A stretch of DNA of 64,000 bases from Brugia malayi (Eukaryota > Nematoda > Chromadorea > Rhabditida > Onchocercidae). The notes under the pieces were generated by a model. The model had not been told where the DNA came from, made no database searches, and was given only the letters and a program-made list of their open reading frames with translations. The position numbers and the translations under genes are program-made. The DNA lies in NCBI RefSeq assembly GCF_000002995.4, contig NW_025062479.1:581001-645000 (forward strand). The letters are read 5' to 3'. Below, piece after piece: positions 10,856-22,837 of this stretch (within the stretch, counting starts at the first letter, position 1; each line of letters opens with the position of its first letter).

Positions 10856-13800
10856 GCAGATATGATTTAATATTATGGATATTGAAAATTTAATGCAAAA
10901 ATGATGAAATTCAATAAATTTTCATAAAAGAATGCAGAAAGTATAAATCAAGCGTCGCTCAGTAAGAGAAACATGCCGAAAGAGGTAGTCGACTTCATTT
11001 TGTTTATGTAATTTTACGAATTTCAAGATTTATGTGACAGTTTCGAAATTCTAAAAAAAAATGGTGAATGAAAAAGCATAATTGTTATATAGCATAAAGT
11101 CCTGTTTTCGCTTTTTACCTCTTTCACTAACGGGGTGATAAGTTTTCAATTATTAAAAATTCCAACTTTCATCATTTCTCTCTAAAATTAATGAAATAAA
11201 TAATTCAAATATTTGGAAATTTTAGCGCATAATTATTTGATATAAAACAAAAATTCATGCTGAAAGTTCCATTATTAGAGCAATTCGTTCTTAATATACC
11301 TTTTTTTGCAAAAAAAAAACTTGATTTAGGATTAAATAACACTTCTTCCGAAAGGTATCAATAAAATATAATTTTGTACTAGCGAGAAAGATACTGTAAT
11401 TACTGGAATTCCCGTTAAATTATTCTACGTAACTGAGCAAAAAAAAACATCCTTAAAAGCTAAATTAATTATTACTTCGCTATTTTTCATTCTTCCAAAA
11501 AAAAAAATATCGTTTTTACAGATGCAAAAATTCAGTCAGATACTTATCATTTCAGTAATATTTTCATCCAAATATACATATATCGTTACTATACCATTGA
11601 AGAAAACCAACAGTTATTAATATTATTTCTATGAAACCAAAATAGAAAGCTAATATTTATGAATTATTATTCATTATTCCAATTACTCCAACTATTTTTC
11701 TAACACTGATAGTTTTCAGTAATCTCAGCAGAAAATATTAAAATTATTCAAATACTTTATGAGAATACAAGCAAAGGAAAAAAAAAAAACTAAGTTGTGA
11801 CTAATGTCGAAATTTTGACAGAAATCTATTTGAGCAAATGGTGAATTGCTATCTTTGATTTTCTAAATTAAAAAAAAAAAAAAAAAAAAGAAGGAAAAAA
11901 AGCAAGATAAAAACACAATTACTATAATAATTCATTGATTGCCCTGAGAATTAGTGCGATAATAGAATGTTTAGGAAAATAGCCCAAAAGAGAAAGGTGG
12001 GAGAATGGCAGAAAAAATGCATTGCATCTATTAGTTAATAAATTACTGATGGGCATAATTGAATTTTCTAATGAATGATATATAAAAATTGCTCTTAAAA
12101 AAGATTCCTAATTTCTCTTATGCTGGAAAAGTTTCACATAATGCAAAAAATAAAATTAAATGCAAAAATAAAATTATTACTTTCACTCTTTTTTCAAGTT
12201 CCAAATTTATTTCCTGCAGTGTTTTAGTACTTCGCAATGGTCATTACATTAAAATAGTGATAAAATTAGTCCAAATTTTATGAAATTACTATAAAAATAT
12301 CTCACTGTAATGACTAATCACAAGTATACTTTACTGGAATATTTATCATGATGAGTTCTAATTGTAAAAATTAGATGCAAAGATAGGATTTGGAAAATCA
12401 ATAATTTAATTGACAACAGCAGCCAAATAAGATAATACATTTGAAAAGAGTAGATGTTGTAACGAATATTTATTTACCTCTCTTTCAATCAAAATCTTTT
12501 TTATCGTTATTCAAGTAATTAATATTCATGAAATGCTTGAATCATGAAATTTATCATATTAACAATTGTAGATAGTTCATTCAAACGCTTAATGCTTAAA
12601 TGAAAATAAAAAAGTCACTTTTTTTTTAATTTTTTGACATTTATCAAGTTAACAATACTGCAAATCCACTGTTTATTGGAATTCATGAAAATTCATAATT
12701 TACTGAGTTAAATCTTACTTTCAAATACTAATATGCTCATCGAACACTCCAACAACAATCAATTTAAACAGAGCACTGAAGAAATAAATGCCAGCGATAA
12801 AACTGTTAAAGCACGGCAATCATAAATTTTTCGGGAGGCACTAATAAATGTTTAGCAGCTGAAAGCGACACAGAAAACTGAAAACAGAAAACTTCTAAAA
12901 CTACTATCTTGAATACTTTCAAAAAGTAGGCGCTTAGTTATATCCAAAATTTGCATGATAAAATAACGGATAGGAAATCAGGATAATACTGCTTCAGGTG
13001 TTCATACCTAAGAAATTTGAAGAAATGCAAACCTAGTTATTAAAATTGTGAACTCTTACCACTCATTCGCAATCCTTTAGTTTGGATTTAAACTTTAAAA
13101 AAAAGAAAATTCCTTGAAAATCTTTTAAAAAAGTTGATGAAAGCTTCATAAAGAAAAAAGATATTTAGGGCATACTTCAGCTATTCTGAAACGCCAGTTA
13201 CTTTGAAAATTTACACTGAAAACGGTAAGCTCATGCAGTCTGCTTATAAACTTATTAGTTTGATTTTTTTTGTTCTTTTCATTAGAAATTTTAAACAGAG
13301 GTGAATTACGAACATCAGGCAGTTATGAAGTAACAGAACTGAAATTTATAATTACTTCTTTCATATTTATTATTCTGAAAAGCACTTGAATCCACCTTTG
13401 AAGTTCCTTTGCAATGTGTAATAAGTGGACAACAAAGTTAAAAAAGTCAAATGTTTACAAACCTATTTTGTTTATTTTCTTCATTTAATTCATACTAATT
13501 TTTCGTACAGTTCCTTTTCTTACTTTTTTCCTTTTCCTGAATCAGTTTCATTTCAGCATGAATTCCTTTAACATCAATTTTTATTGCTAATTGTAACAAA
13601 AAATCCTAACATTGGCAGAAAATTTAGAAGGAGAGCAGGAAAATAACGAAGGATTAAAAGTTGAAATGTATATAGCTATATCCAATTTGAACTATCACCT
13701 TCAAATTTCAATGAAATTCAATTCACAAATGAACTTAGTAGCAGCAAAATGAGTTAGAAATACTAGATGAATACTAAAACCACCTTGTCTATCTGTTTTT

Positions 13801-14451
13801 TGCACTGCTTTAAAAGTGATGCCTTATATATACAAAAAAAGTTACATCAAATTTTTTATTTCCTTGGAGAAATTCGAAAATAAATGAATAGCAGAATAAA
13901 AAAATATTAATTGAAAGATACAGCTGTGAAAGCACCAAATTTCTGCTATGGATTATAATTATTTAGCTTGATGGAAACTGAAATTATACAGAGGCAATAT
14001 GATATAGAGGCGACAAATTATATTAAAGAATACCAATGAGATTTGTTTTGATAGAGTTCTGAAATACTTACGATTATAATGTTACTATTTCACTTCTTGA
14101 AACACACAATATTTGGGTAAAAATTGGCTATGCTTGAATTTTGAAATACAAAATTTAAAGCAATAAGCATGGCTTTAAATTATTATAAAAATAAAGCAAA
14201 ATCTTCGAGTAGTCTTTAGAGAAGCAGTTGACTGATTTTGAAATCTTCATTATTTACATTCTTTCTTTAAAAACTCTAAATACTATTATTCTAAATTACT
14301 CATAATTTTCAATAATTCATCATCGCGTTGTTATTGTTCAAATCATTCACCGCAACCGAATGACCATTAGAACAAATCATTGTTAAAAAATGATTGTAAT
14401 GATAACATAGACGAACGATTTATCAAACAGAGAACGAACTGTAATTCGCAA
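10856..14451. other. Long non-coding stretch
   Basis: About 3.6 kb of AT-rich sequence with many homopolymer runs, for example the A run at 11871-11889. The open frame at 12089-12283 has AT-driven codon use and no splice support. I see no gene. Confidence 0.4.
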
Positions 14452-14670
14452 TTAATAATAAGATTAATATTAATATAATAACTAGTATAATAATAATACT
14501 ATCCTGCTGTAATTAATATAATAATATTATTAACCATTATTATTTTTATTACTGCTGCTATAATATTAATATTAATCACTAATAATAATAATGTTATTAG
14601 TAATATTGCTAATAATAATTATTGCAGGAATAATAATAATAATTATTATTATTTATAAATTATTATTATT
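14452..14670. repeat. Cryptic AAT/ATT simple-sequence region
   Basis: Interrupted runs of AAT, ATT, TAATA and ATTATT over about 220 bp, including a near-palindromic TAATAATAATTATTATTATT stretch near 14631-14655. Typical slippage-prone DNA. Confidence 0.8.
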
Positions 14671-14864
14671 ATTGTGGCGACAATGTTATTTTTACAATTA
14701 TTTAAATTCATGCAGTACTGCATTTCGGTTTTGATGTAATTAGATTTCAAGTCTTACCTGACTGATTGCTGCTATGTGATAAGCTAAGAGTTAGATATGG
14801 AATGGGAAGAAGTAATGTTAGAAACAAACAAAACTATTTGATTTTGTGATGTTAATTTTGAAGT

Positions 14865-15047
14865 TTAAAATCTGAGTACTGTCACTGTCTGAAAACTCTG
14901 AGAAGAGAAATAAGAGAAGTAACGAAAGAGTATAACAAATAACAACAAAGTTAATAATTTTTTATTTCTTTCCATTTCCTCTTTAATTCTCTTCGCTTTC
15001 CATTCTAACTCGTCCATCTCGGTTAATGTTCGATTTCTCATCAAATT
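14865..15047 (-). CDS. Possible terminal exon: charged coiled coil plus hydrophobic end
   Basis: A clean acceptor (TTGTTCCAACAG) leads into an open frame beginning NLMRNRTLTEMDELEWKAKR, then KEEMERNKK, a hydrophobic stretch LLTLLLFVILF and a stop at 14865. The first 35 residues look coding (purine-rich, heptad-like); the rest is AT-driven and may be intron after an unseen donor. No upstream exon joins convincingly, and the exon at 16500-16609 does not match its phase. May be an orphan exon or part of a gene with long introns. Confidence 0.28.
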   Translation of the reverse strand, partial: NLMRNRTLTEMDELEWKAKRIKEEMERNKKLLTLLLFVILFRYFSYFSSQSFQTVTVLRF

Positions 15048-16499
15048 CTGTTGGAACAATTAGTAAAAAAACAAGAAAATATCTCGGAACAACTAATTTA
15101 GAAATATTTTTGATAGCAGCGATGCCTCATTTTTTATTATTACAATAGAGTTTCTATAGAATTTTTACTCAAAAATATACAATAATTATTTGATAAAAAC
15201 AAAATATGAAATTAAACATCTGATGCAGAATATATCCAAAGCAATGAATTTGAACTCTTTTCCACTCTTCCAGATTCAAACCTACACCCACCTAATATCA
15301 ATTGATTTTGATAAATATATTATTATTATTATATACAGAGAGAGGTGAGAAAATTTCCAAACACAAAATATTTTCATCCGAATTCTAGTATTATCTTTTT
15401 TTAATAGCAATTATAACTTCTATTTTAAAAACACGCTTGATGGATGGATGTCTCAAATGTCAAACTACTTCATGCTGAAATATTTTTACAATGATTAGCT
15501 TTATCTAAACATCAAATGATTCATTTGTCATTTATCATTTAAATAAATGAAAGCGCATTTGATAATTTATGACAGCATTTTCCGATTTAAATAGATTTAC
15601 ATTCAAAAATCCGGAAAATAACGACAAAAGGAAACAAAACTATAAGTATAGTCAAAATTCTAATCAAAAAACAAATATTGAAAGGACATTTTAATATAAT
15701 CAAAATTGCTGAACATTACTCGTTACCATTTTAGCGATGTAAAATAGCACACATTAAAATTTATAGCTATTGTTGTGACAAATCAGTCAGCAACAACAAT
15801 GATTTTGAATTTTCTCGCAATACCTTCCTTTGAGCTTCGTTTCACGTAAATTTTTAGAAAACTATAAGGTGAGATTATGACTTCCAAGCTAACAAGGTAG
15901 TAATGTTACTTGCAATATTCTAATTTATTGTTTGATTTATTTATTTAGTTAAAAAGGCAATTTCATGAATCCATTATGACCAGTTCACAGAGCATTTTAA
16001 ACTTGATTGGTATAATTCTGTTCTCCATTTATCTCCTTATGTGGTGACACTTGAAAGCTGTTATTATAGCAATGAAATACAAATCATCACTTCTTTTTTA
16101 CATTTCAATCCAATCTATTTTGTTTAGATAATCACATGCTGCATTATGTATGAATTGTGTTATATTCCGATTCAATGAATTTGTAACTAATTGCTATTTA
16201 ATGCAAATATTAATTCTTTTTTTCTTCATGACAGCTTTCTTTACAACAAATGTAATTTAATTACATTTTTTTCATTCATAAATTAAACCAAAAGCTCAGT
16301 TGTGATGCTTTTACAAATTTTTTTTTTTATTCTGAATTCTGAACATATTTTCAGTGCCTCATTATATCCAAAAGTTTTTTCTACTTGAACAAGGCTGATA
16401 ATTGCAAATTAAAAGTGGTAAATTAAAATTAATAAGATGAAATGAATTATCTTGTACTTAAATGGTTTGCTTAGTGTATGTTAAACTAAAGATTTCTAA
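15048..16499. other. Non-coding, nothing recognised
   Basis: AT-rich, with a short ATTATT run at 15318-15334. No exon, RNA gene or repeat found. Confidence 0.35.
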
Positions 16500-16877
16500 T
16501 TACATTTGGATTAATTGTCGATCCAAACGTTGATATAAAGAAATTTCAAAACGTTCAGCATAAATCGCTTTTGGCATTTCAACAATTGATGCTATAGTTT
16601 CAAGAACTGCTGTAAGAATGACTCATCCATTTCAAATTGCGTTTTATTAATTTAAAATATTCTCTTCGTTTGATTTTCAAAACGGACAATTTTTAACTTA
16701 TTTGATAAACAAATCTCTCAGATCACTTCATGCTAAATTTCAAGTAACAAATTTGATTAATGGAAAATAATTACAAAGATAAGGAAGGAATAATTCATTA
16801 AATAGCAGTAAAGTTTTTTCAACAAATTCAAATCAGTAGGATTAGTGACGTAGCGGTTTGAGTTCCTTTAGTGCATC
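16500..16877 (-). CDS. Possible last two exons of an unrecognised gene
   Basis: Exon 16500-16609 has a good acceptor (ATTCTTACAG) and reads VLETIASIVEMPKAIYAERF, then EISLYQRLDRQLIQM and stop; its residues look like real protein, unlike its surroundings. A 28-nt candidate exon at 16850-16877 (DALKELKPL) with a TTTTTAG acceptor and a weak GTCACT donor joins it in phase to give KPLPVLETIAS. No further upstream exon found. The product is a charged, probably helical C terminus of unknown family. Confidence 0.35.
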
Positions 16878-17156
16878 CTAAAAAAGTGAGTGAAGTGTTA
16901 TTTGATATCTTCGAGAAGAATTGAAATACCTGTAAGATGTTTTCATTTTGTAAACAATTTATACGTCAACATAATCAAAAAAAAGAAAAAAGGGAAAGTG
17001 GAAGAAAATGTAATAAGAATTGATTGGATGGCATTTAGAGTATATTTGTATTATGGAATATCAAATCACATCTGATCTATTTAGAAAATATTATTATATG
17101 TTTAAAAAATCTGCAATATGAAATCTTCTCTTTTTGCCACAAAAAATTATTCGATG

Positions 17157-17865
17157 ATATCGTTGTTTCTCAATTTGATCTTTAGCAGATCTCAATCAGA
17201 ATGTAAACTTAAATGCAAAAGAACACTTTCAAAAGCTACTATCTAACAATTTAACATCTAAATCATCTTAAACAGAATATGGCACAAATAAATATAACTC
17301 GAACTAAAGAACCTATTAAATTTTAAATGATATACAATTAAATATACTACAAAAAAAGAAAAATTTGACACGAAAATTAATATACGACAAGTATATGTGA
17401 AATAAAAATTTAACACAGTCAGATATTATTAAAAAAGCAGTAAAAGCATTTTCAATAAAAAATGTTTAGAAATATTAAACGAAATAACATAGACTTCAAC
17501 TTTGATTAAGTTGTAGATAGTCCAACATTTTTAATTATTTTAGTCATAACTAATAGTTTTTGTTTTTTTTTTTTTTGTTCAAAAATTTCGAAAACTTCTG
17601 TTTATTGCTTGAAGTGATTAAGTTATAGATAGTCCTCTAGTATGTTAATTTTCCACGTATTAAAATTTTCTTTTCTTGTAGTACATTTAATTTTATATCA
17701 CTTAAATTGTAATAGGTTCTTTAGCTCGAGTTATATTTATTTGTGCCATATTGTGTTTAAAATGATTTAGATGTTAAATAGTTAGATAGTAGCTTTTGAA
17801 AGTTTTCTTTTGCATTTAAGTTCTGATTGAAATCTGCTAAAGATCAAATTGAGAAACAGCGATAT
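17157..17865. mobile_element. Foldback (MITE-like) element with arms of about 235 bp
   Basis: Left arm 17157-17392 and right arm 17632-17865 are reverse complements at roughly 90 percent by eye, from the outer ATATCG(T/C)TGTTTCTCAA inwards. The 240-bp middle contains two direct copies of a TTGATTAAGTT(G/A)TAGATAGTCC-type motif (about 17502-17525 and 17615-17635). No transposase frame is present, so this is a non-autonomous hairpin element or an inverted duplication. Confidence 0.75.
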
Positions 17866-18719
17866 ACTAATCTTTCATCATAATAATTGGATAGACTATG
17901 TGCAAGTTTATATATTGTTAAAATATATTTGCAAATTAGTTTAAAAACTTTTAAAGCAGCTAAAAACAATAGCTTTAACAACTAATAACATTACCAGCAC
18001 AGTGACCCAATGACATTGCATGTTGGTCATGTAATGTTTTTATTCTTCGGTTAATTTAAATTACAAAATTGCAGGAAATATTAGAGTGCTAATAAGATTA
18101 ATTCAATCTTCTTGGCTAAGGATAAATTAGCATTGCAGTACAGCTAAAAGGTGAAATATGCTGAATATTCAAAAAACATCGTTTGAAAAACTTTAGTCAA
18201 GTAGTGATAGCATGTAATTTTCCGCCAATAAATATCGGTACTGGAATTAATTTTAATCGAAATTTCCTATTAATAATAAAGGACTGTAAAACATTTTAAT
18301 TAGCTTTAATTTTAAGAGATATTTTTTTAATAGCCACAACTTATCTGAATATCAAGAAAATCTTGGAAAGAAATTGTCATTTTGAAGAAATTTAAAATGT
18401 TGATAATAACTGAAAATATAAATCGAAATAATTGACAATAATAACATTAGAAATGAGTTCATTACCACAATATAAGTCATCCATTTAATTTCATATTAAT
18501 GATCAATTAAAAAAGTCTCATTTGAGAACTCATGTGAAGAAATTAGCGAGCAAACGAATCATTCTGCCAATATTAATGCTAAAATACGTGCACACACTCC
18601 GACAGGCCATTTCATCCCGGTAAATACAAGAAAATCTTTTGGGCAGGAAAAGCCACAAAGGGGGTGGGCAAGTATTCGGGTAACAATCAAATTAGGAAAC
18701 AAAACAGATTACTCAATGA
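17866..18719. other. Left flank of the palindrome
   Basis: AT-rich and gene-free. From about 18540 the sequence resembles the far flank of gene C (reverse complement of about 35185-35380), sharing GAAATTAGCGAGCAAACGAA, so the duplicated unit was originally longer than the near-identical arm. Confidence 0.5.
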
Positions 18720-18722
18720 AAA

Positions 18723-19172
18723 TTTGCATATGTTCCGTCCTCTTAGAATAGTATATAACAAGCTCCAGTAGTCATTCACTTCATTATTTTCTCGGTGAGT
18801 GAGGTGGGTGTCTTTTCAAATTGTCTTTCTTTTGTTTCATCTCACGTGGGTTTCGAGTTGTCCGCGTAAATGATTTGTGTGTAAATAACGGAACTTTTTA
18901 CGGAACTGAAAAGGTCAGATGAACTAGAATTTATTGAGAATCGACGATTGAAAATTTGCCCGCCATCTGATTGATCATTAGATCAGGGTAGAAGTAGTCG
19001 AAGTCTTCTCAAAATTGACATTCCTTAGCATCTGCTTTGCTGGACAATTCTAGTGGCCACCACTATTAGTTGTTTGATTTATTTTCTGAAGTATTATTGG
19101 CGGTATTTGTAACTTAAGAAAGTGACGACCTGTTAGAATTAATTTTGATATTATAATAATATTTAGTCTAGA
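18723..19172 (+). promoter_or_regulatory. Shared upstream module, copy A1
   Basis: Holds TATATAAC (about 18753), then ATTTTCTCGGTGAGTGAGG (a possible 5' UTR donor), a CACGTG E-box near 18844, and a block reading CGGAACTTTTTACGGAACTG. The same blocks in the same order precede B1, B2, A2 and C. Confidence 0.7.
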
Positions 19173-20739
19173 ATGGAATCCGAAAATAACAAGACCAGTG
19201 ATGGATATGACCAAAGTTCCAATGGAGTTCCGCTAAAGAAAGATCCCAGAATTTGTGATTCGGCTAAGGTTCCGGCAGCTTTCAGTGAAGGTTACTGTTT
19301 TATGAATACGTTTTGTTTGCCTTCAACTGAAATGAGAATGTTTTTTTTTTTTTTTTTTTTGCTCATAAATATTGCTTCTTTTGTTGAAAATCTCAGGTGC
19401 ACTGGTATCAATCGATCGTGAAAATTTGCCTCAACTTCTGGAGGTGAACAAGTTTCTTAAGGAGGAAATGTCACTCTTAAATACGCGGGCGCATATGTTG
19501 AAAAAGAAATTACCACCAATATTGAACAGTGAGGGGAATGATTTCACTGACGAAGTAAATCGTGTTCATTTTCCATTCATTTCTGATTTATTTGCTGTTA
19601 GCAGAGATGTCAATCTTAAATGTTAATTTTTTCCAAATGCATTTGACATTCAAGTGCATTTTGTAATGTAAAGAATTTTGTTGGCAAAGTTTTATCTGAT
19701 CTTTTAACGTCCTCTTTTCTAGTTTATAAGAATGAAGGTAGAAATGGATAAAGAGAAGGCTCGGGCGAACAAATTGAAGGCATTATGGTTTTCTGAAGAG
19801 AAAAAGATCATTGAAGAAAGATCGAAATTAAAAGATGAAGAAGATGAATGGAAGGAGAAAATTAAGATGAAAGAAAAGCTTACATCCAAAGTGAACGAGC
19901 TTCATGAACAGATATTTGAAAAAACTGTTGGAGATGAATTGAACTTTATTCAGCATAATTTGTTGGTTGAAACAGATCGCTACAATACATTACGAATTGA
20001 CTTTGAAACATTTGAACAAATTGTGCAACAAACTGAACAAGAGTTAAGCCATCAGGAAAAGGTTTGCCTTTTTTCTGTCAATTTGAATTAATTAATCACA
20101 GAAATATGATCTTATTTCCACTCTCTTTTTTCCTTTATATTTAATTTTTCTGTTTGAGTTGCTTTCGAAACAAACTGAATTAGTTATTATAACTGATAAA
20201 ATTATTAAAATTGATAGGATTTGTCATAAAAATGATGTGTTCCAATGTGTTGTGCTGCCTCTTACCTATGTAAGGTTGTTGCTTTGTTATATTAATAAAC
20301 TTGAATGAATCCTTCGATCATTTATCTCGATTGAAGTATTTTTTTTTGTTTTTTTTTTTTTTAAATACATCTTTTTTAGACCTTTGAAGATGACCTGGAC
20401 CAAATGCAAATCATGAATGCAATGGCGCTAATAGAGCGTGACCGTACAATTTGCACATTGGTAAATCAACTGAAATGGATAACTAAAAGATCTATCCGAG
20501 CTCAAAGGTCGTGACCTTATTGGCAAGAACTTTCATTATAATCAAAATTAGTATAGGAAATTAAACCTATCACATTGACGAAGAAGTCAGTAAAGAAGTG
20601 AAAAATGCAAGTAGTAAAATTCATTTTAGTATATAATTAACTTTTACTGTATCAATTTAGTGAGAACCTGACAACAGTAGTGCACACTGGAACTCAAACT
20701 GTCACTGAATTCGAAACGATGTTCGACGATGAAATATAA
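19173..20739 (+). CDS. Coiled-coil family protein A, left copy (A1), 273 residues
   Basis: Five exons: 19173-19290, 19397-19554, 19723-20061, 20380-20507 and 20661-20739, total 822 nt and in phase throughout. Exon 1 gives a polar N terminus (MESENNKTSDGYDQSSNGVP). Exons 2-4 form a long charged coiled coil, for example KEKARANKLKALWFSEEKK and DEEDEWKEKIKMKEKLTSK. Exon 4 would stop at TGA 20512-20514 if unspliced, but the AAAG|GTCGTG donor joins exon 5, ending VTEFETMFDDEI; this ending is conserved in C, so I accept it. No signal peptide or membrane segment. Family unknown; a structural, germline or spindle-type role is only a guess. Paired with B1 about 1.1 kb downstream, with the same upstream module. 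Confidence 0.78.
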
Positions 20740-20883
20740 TTATAAATGAGATTATGTCATTTCCACTTGTATTACTATAAAGTAGCATATTTTAATCGAT
20801 CGATGAAGCAAAAAATTGAAATAGTTTTGAAAAATAATCTCCTAGAATAATTATACGCAGCTCTCAATGCGAGTTTTACTTAC

Positions 20884-21022
20884 TTTTGCCTCCACCTGTC
20901 GCTACTGAATTTGTGAAACCGAGTATATCCTTTGGGTCGATCGCACACGAAACTGGCCACATCCTAAGTTGTGGTTTATCTCCTGGGCCTAGCAAGCGTA
21001 ATTGTGGCAGCGAAATCCTCAT
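20884..21022 (-). CDS. Possible exon opposite to A/B, left copy
   Basis: On the minus strand, between A1 and B1, an ATG opens 46 codons of well-composed protein (MRISLPQLRLLGPGDKPQLR ... SVATGGGK) that ends exactly at a consensus donor A|GTAAGT. GC content is high for the region. The next exon would have to lie inside A1's 3' part and none is apparent, so this may be a captured exon. The plus-strand frame over the same DNA (20886-21077, with an HETGH string) has no splice context. Confidence 0.35.
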
Positions 21023-21276
21023 GTTGTGGGCTTATTTATTGTATCTTTCTTGTAGATTTGTGACTTTGCAAAACTAACGAAGATTGGGAGAAAAGAGAAG
21101 AAACTAGAAATGTAACGAATAAAACTGAATATTATGAGAAAAGCGAATTCTTCCTACCCACAAGAATGTGGAAAAGGAGCGATAGACAAATTGATTAAAT
21201 TTCAAACGCTAAAAACTTGAAAATAATAATTTGATAATGGAAATGAAAAATACAAGGAAACCTAAACAGAATGCTC

Positions 21277-21835
21277 AATGAGTGTGTCCAAAATTTGCAT
21301 ATATTCCGGAATAGTATATAAGAAGCTCCGTAATCATTCACTTCATTATTTTCTCGGTGAGTGAGGTGGTTGTCTTTCCAAATTATTTTTCTTTTGTTTC
21401 ATCTCACGTGGGTTTCGAGTTGTCCGCGTAAATGGTTTGTGTGTAAATAACGGAACTTTTTACGGAACTGAAAAGGTCAGATGAACTAGAATTTATTGAG
21501 AATAGAGAGCTCAAAATTTGCCCGCTATCTGATTGATCATTAGATCTGGGTAGAAATGGTTGAAGGCTAAGAGAGCTTTTTTGTGGTTTACATACAGCAA
21601 ATTTTCATCATTTCATGTGATTGAGTAGTCCTTTATATATCGCCGCCTAAATCCAACTTAGACTAAGTTCCACTCATTCTTTTCCGAACTTATCAAATTT
21701 GACAACACATTCCTTAGCAACTGCTTTGCTGGACAATTCTAGAGGATAACATCGTTGTTTGATTTATTTTCTGAAGAAGTATTAGTGATATTTGTAACTT
21801 AAGAAAGTAACGAATTTCTTTAATTTGGAAGAATT
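21277..21835 (+). promoter_or_regulatory. Shared upstream module, copy B1
   Basis: Aligns to the A1 module: AGTATATAAGAAGCTCC (TATA-like), GGTGAGTGAGG, CACGTGGGTTTCGAG, CGGAACTTTTTACGG, then ATTCCTTAGCAACTGCTTTG and AACTTAAGAAAGT. About 130 bp at 21567-21695 is present only here and in B2. Confidence 0.7.
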
Positions 21836-21867
21836 ATGAAAGAAAGACGTGATGGCTTCAGTTTAAG

Positions 21868-22288
21868 ATGGCATTCGAAAATTTCGGTTTTAACTCAATA
21901 CCGTCCTTGCTTGAAACTATTCAGCAACGCATTGTTGAAATTGATGCGAAAAACGAAGAGCTTGAAGAAAAGATATCGGAGTTTGAGCAACGCGCCAGAA
22001 TGGATGTACCGAATAACCAAGAAACACCGGAAAACGTAAGTCATTTTTAAAAAAAATTTAAATGCTAGAAATCAGAATTTGCATGAAAAATTGAGATTTA
22101 TTCCGAAAACTTAATTTTAGATGCAGCAAAATCAGTCGGATGGTAGTGATTCGGATGAAGAAATTGAAGAATTCCTGCGTGAGTTGTACGCATTTAACGG
22201 CGAAGCGCAGGCGAACGGATTAGCACCAGCGGATGCAACGAACGCAGCGGATGCAACGAATGCAGCGGATGCACAAAATCATCAGTAG
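21868..22288 (+). CDS. Acidic coiled-coil protein B, left copy (B1), 111 residues
   Basis: Two exons, 21868-22035 and 22121-22288, each 168 nt, joined at N|MQQN. Residues 1-50 form an amphipathic, coiled-coil-like helix (IQQRIVEIDAKNEELEEKIS). Residues 60-85 are acidic (SDGSDSDEEIEEFLRELYAF). The tail holds a short repeat of ADATNA. No family recognised; no signal or membrane segment. Start choice: 21868 heads the frame that stays open across the intron. An out-of-frame ATG at 21836 overlaps it and another at 21850 stops after four codons, so the true start would sit behind upstream ATGs unless the mRNA begins below them. Confidence 0.7.
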
Positions 22289-22837
22289 TTTTCCTTTATT
22301 TCATGGATTTCCCTTTTTAAGCATACCTGAAATTGTAAGTGCTACCAAAATATTGTTTATGATAAATAATGTTACAATTTCTCTATCCAGCAGTTTTTTC
22401 CTTCGGTGAAATTTTGTGAACTCATTTCTAAATTTGGTATTAATCTCTCAGTAATTTCTGTTGCGAAGTAGCAGGTTTGGTTTCTCTCTATTTTATTTCT
22501 CGAACATTTTATAGCTAATCTTAGGTATTATGGGCTGTTGCTAATCTCTTCCATTATATCCCCTTTACGAATTACTGGAAGGATCGCATAGCACATTTCG
22601 AAGTTTCATTTAACTCATTGTGGTTCTCTCACTATTTTAACGTCGTAATGGGGTGTGGCACTTCTCACAGCAATTTAGCGCATAATTGAAAACGAACTAC
22701 TTAATGTGGTTCAGTGTTAAAAACGGGCAGTATTCCTTGACCGGTTGGTGTAACGTAAGTAGCGAAGAATGCTAAGATTTAATGGATTCATAGTTATTCA
22801 AATATTTGTAAATTAACTAAAATTGATGACACAACCA

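Larger units (their letters stand above)
18720..22536 (+). repeat. Left arm of the 3.8-kb palindrome
   Basis: Reverse-complement partner of 28266-32081. Paired coordinates sum to 50802 from 19372 inwards and 50801 outwards, the step being one base in the poly-T tract near 19341. In the parts compared I found only that length change and one substitution (18755). Identity stops sharply inside at 22536/28266 and fades outside 18720. Confidence 0.93.

Noticed and set aside
20886..21077. Plus-strand frame with an HETGH (HExxH-like) string in the palindrome
   Set aside because: No splice context, no other metallopeptidase features; the minus-strand reading with a donor site is the better explanation.
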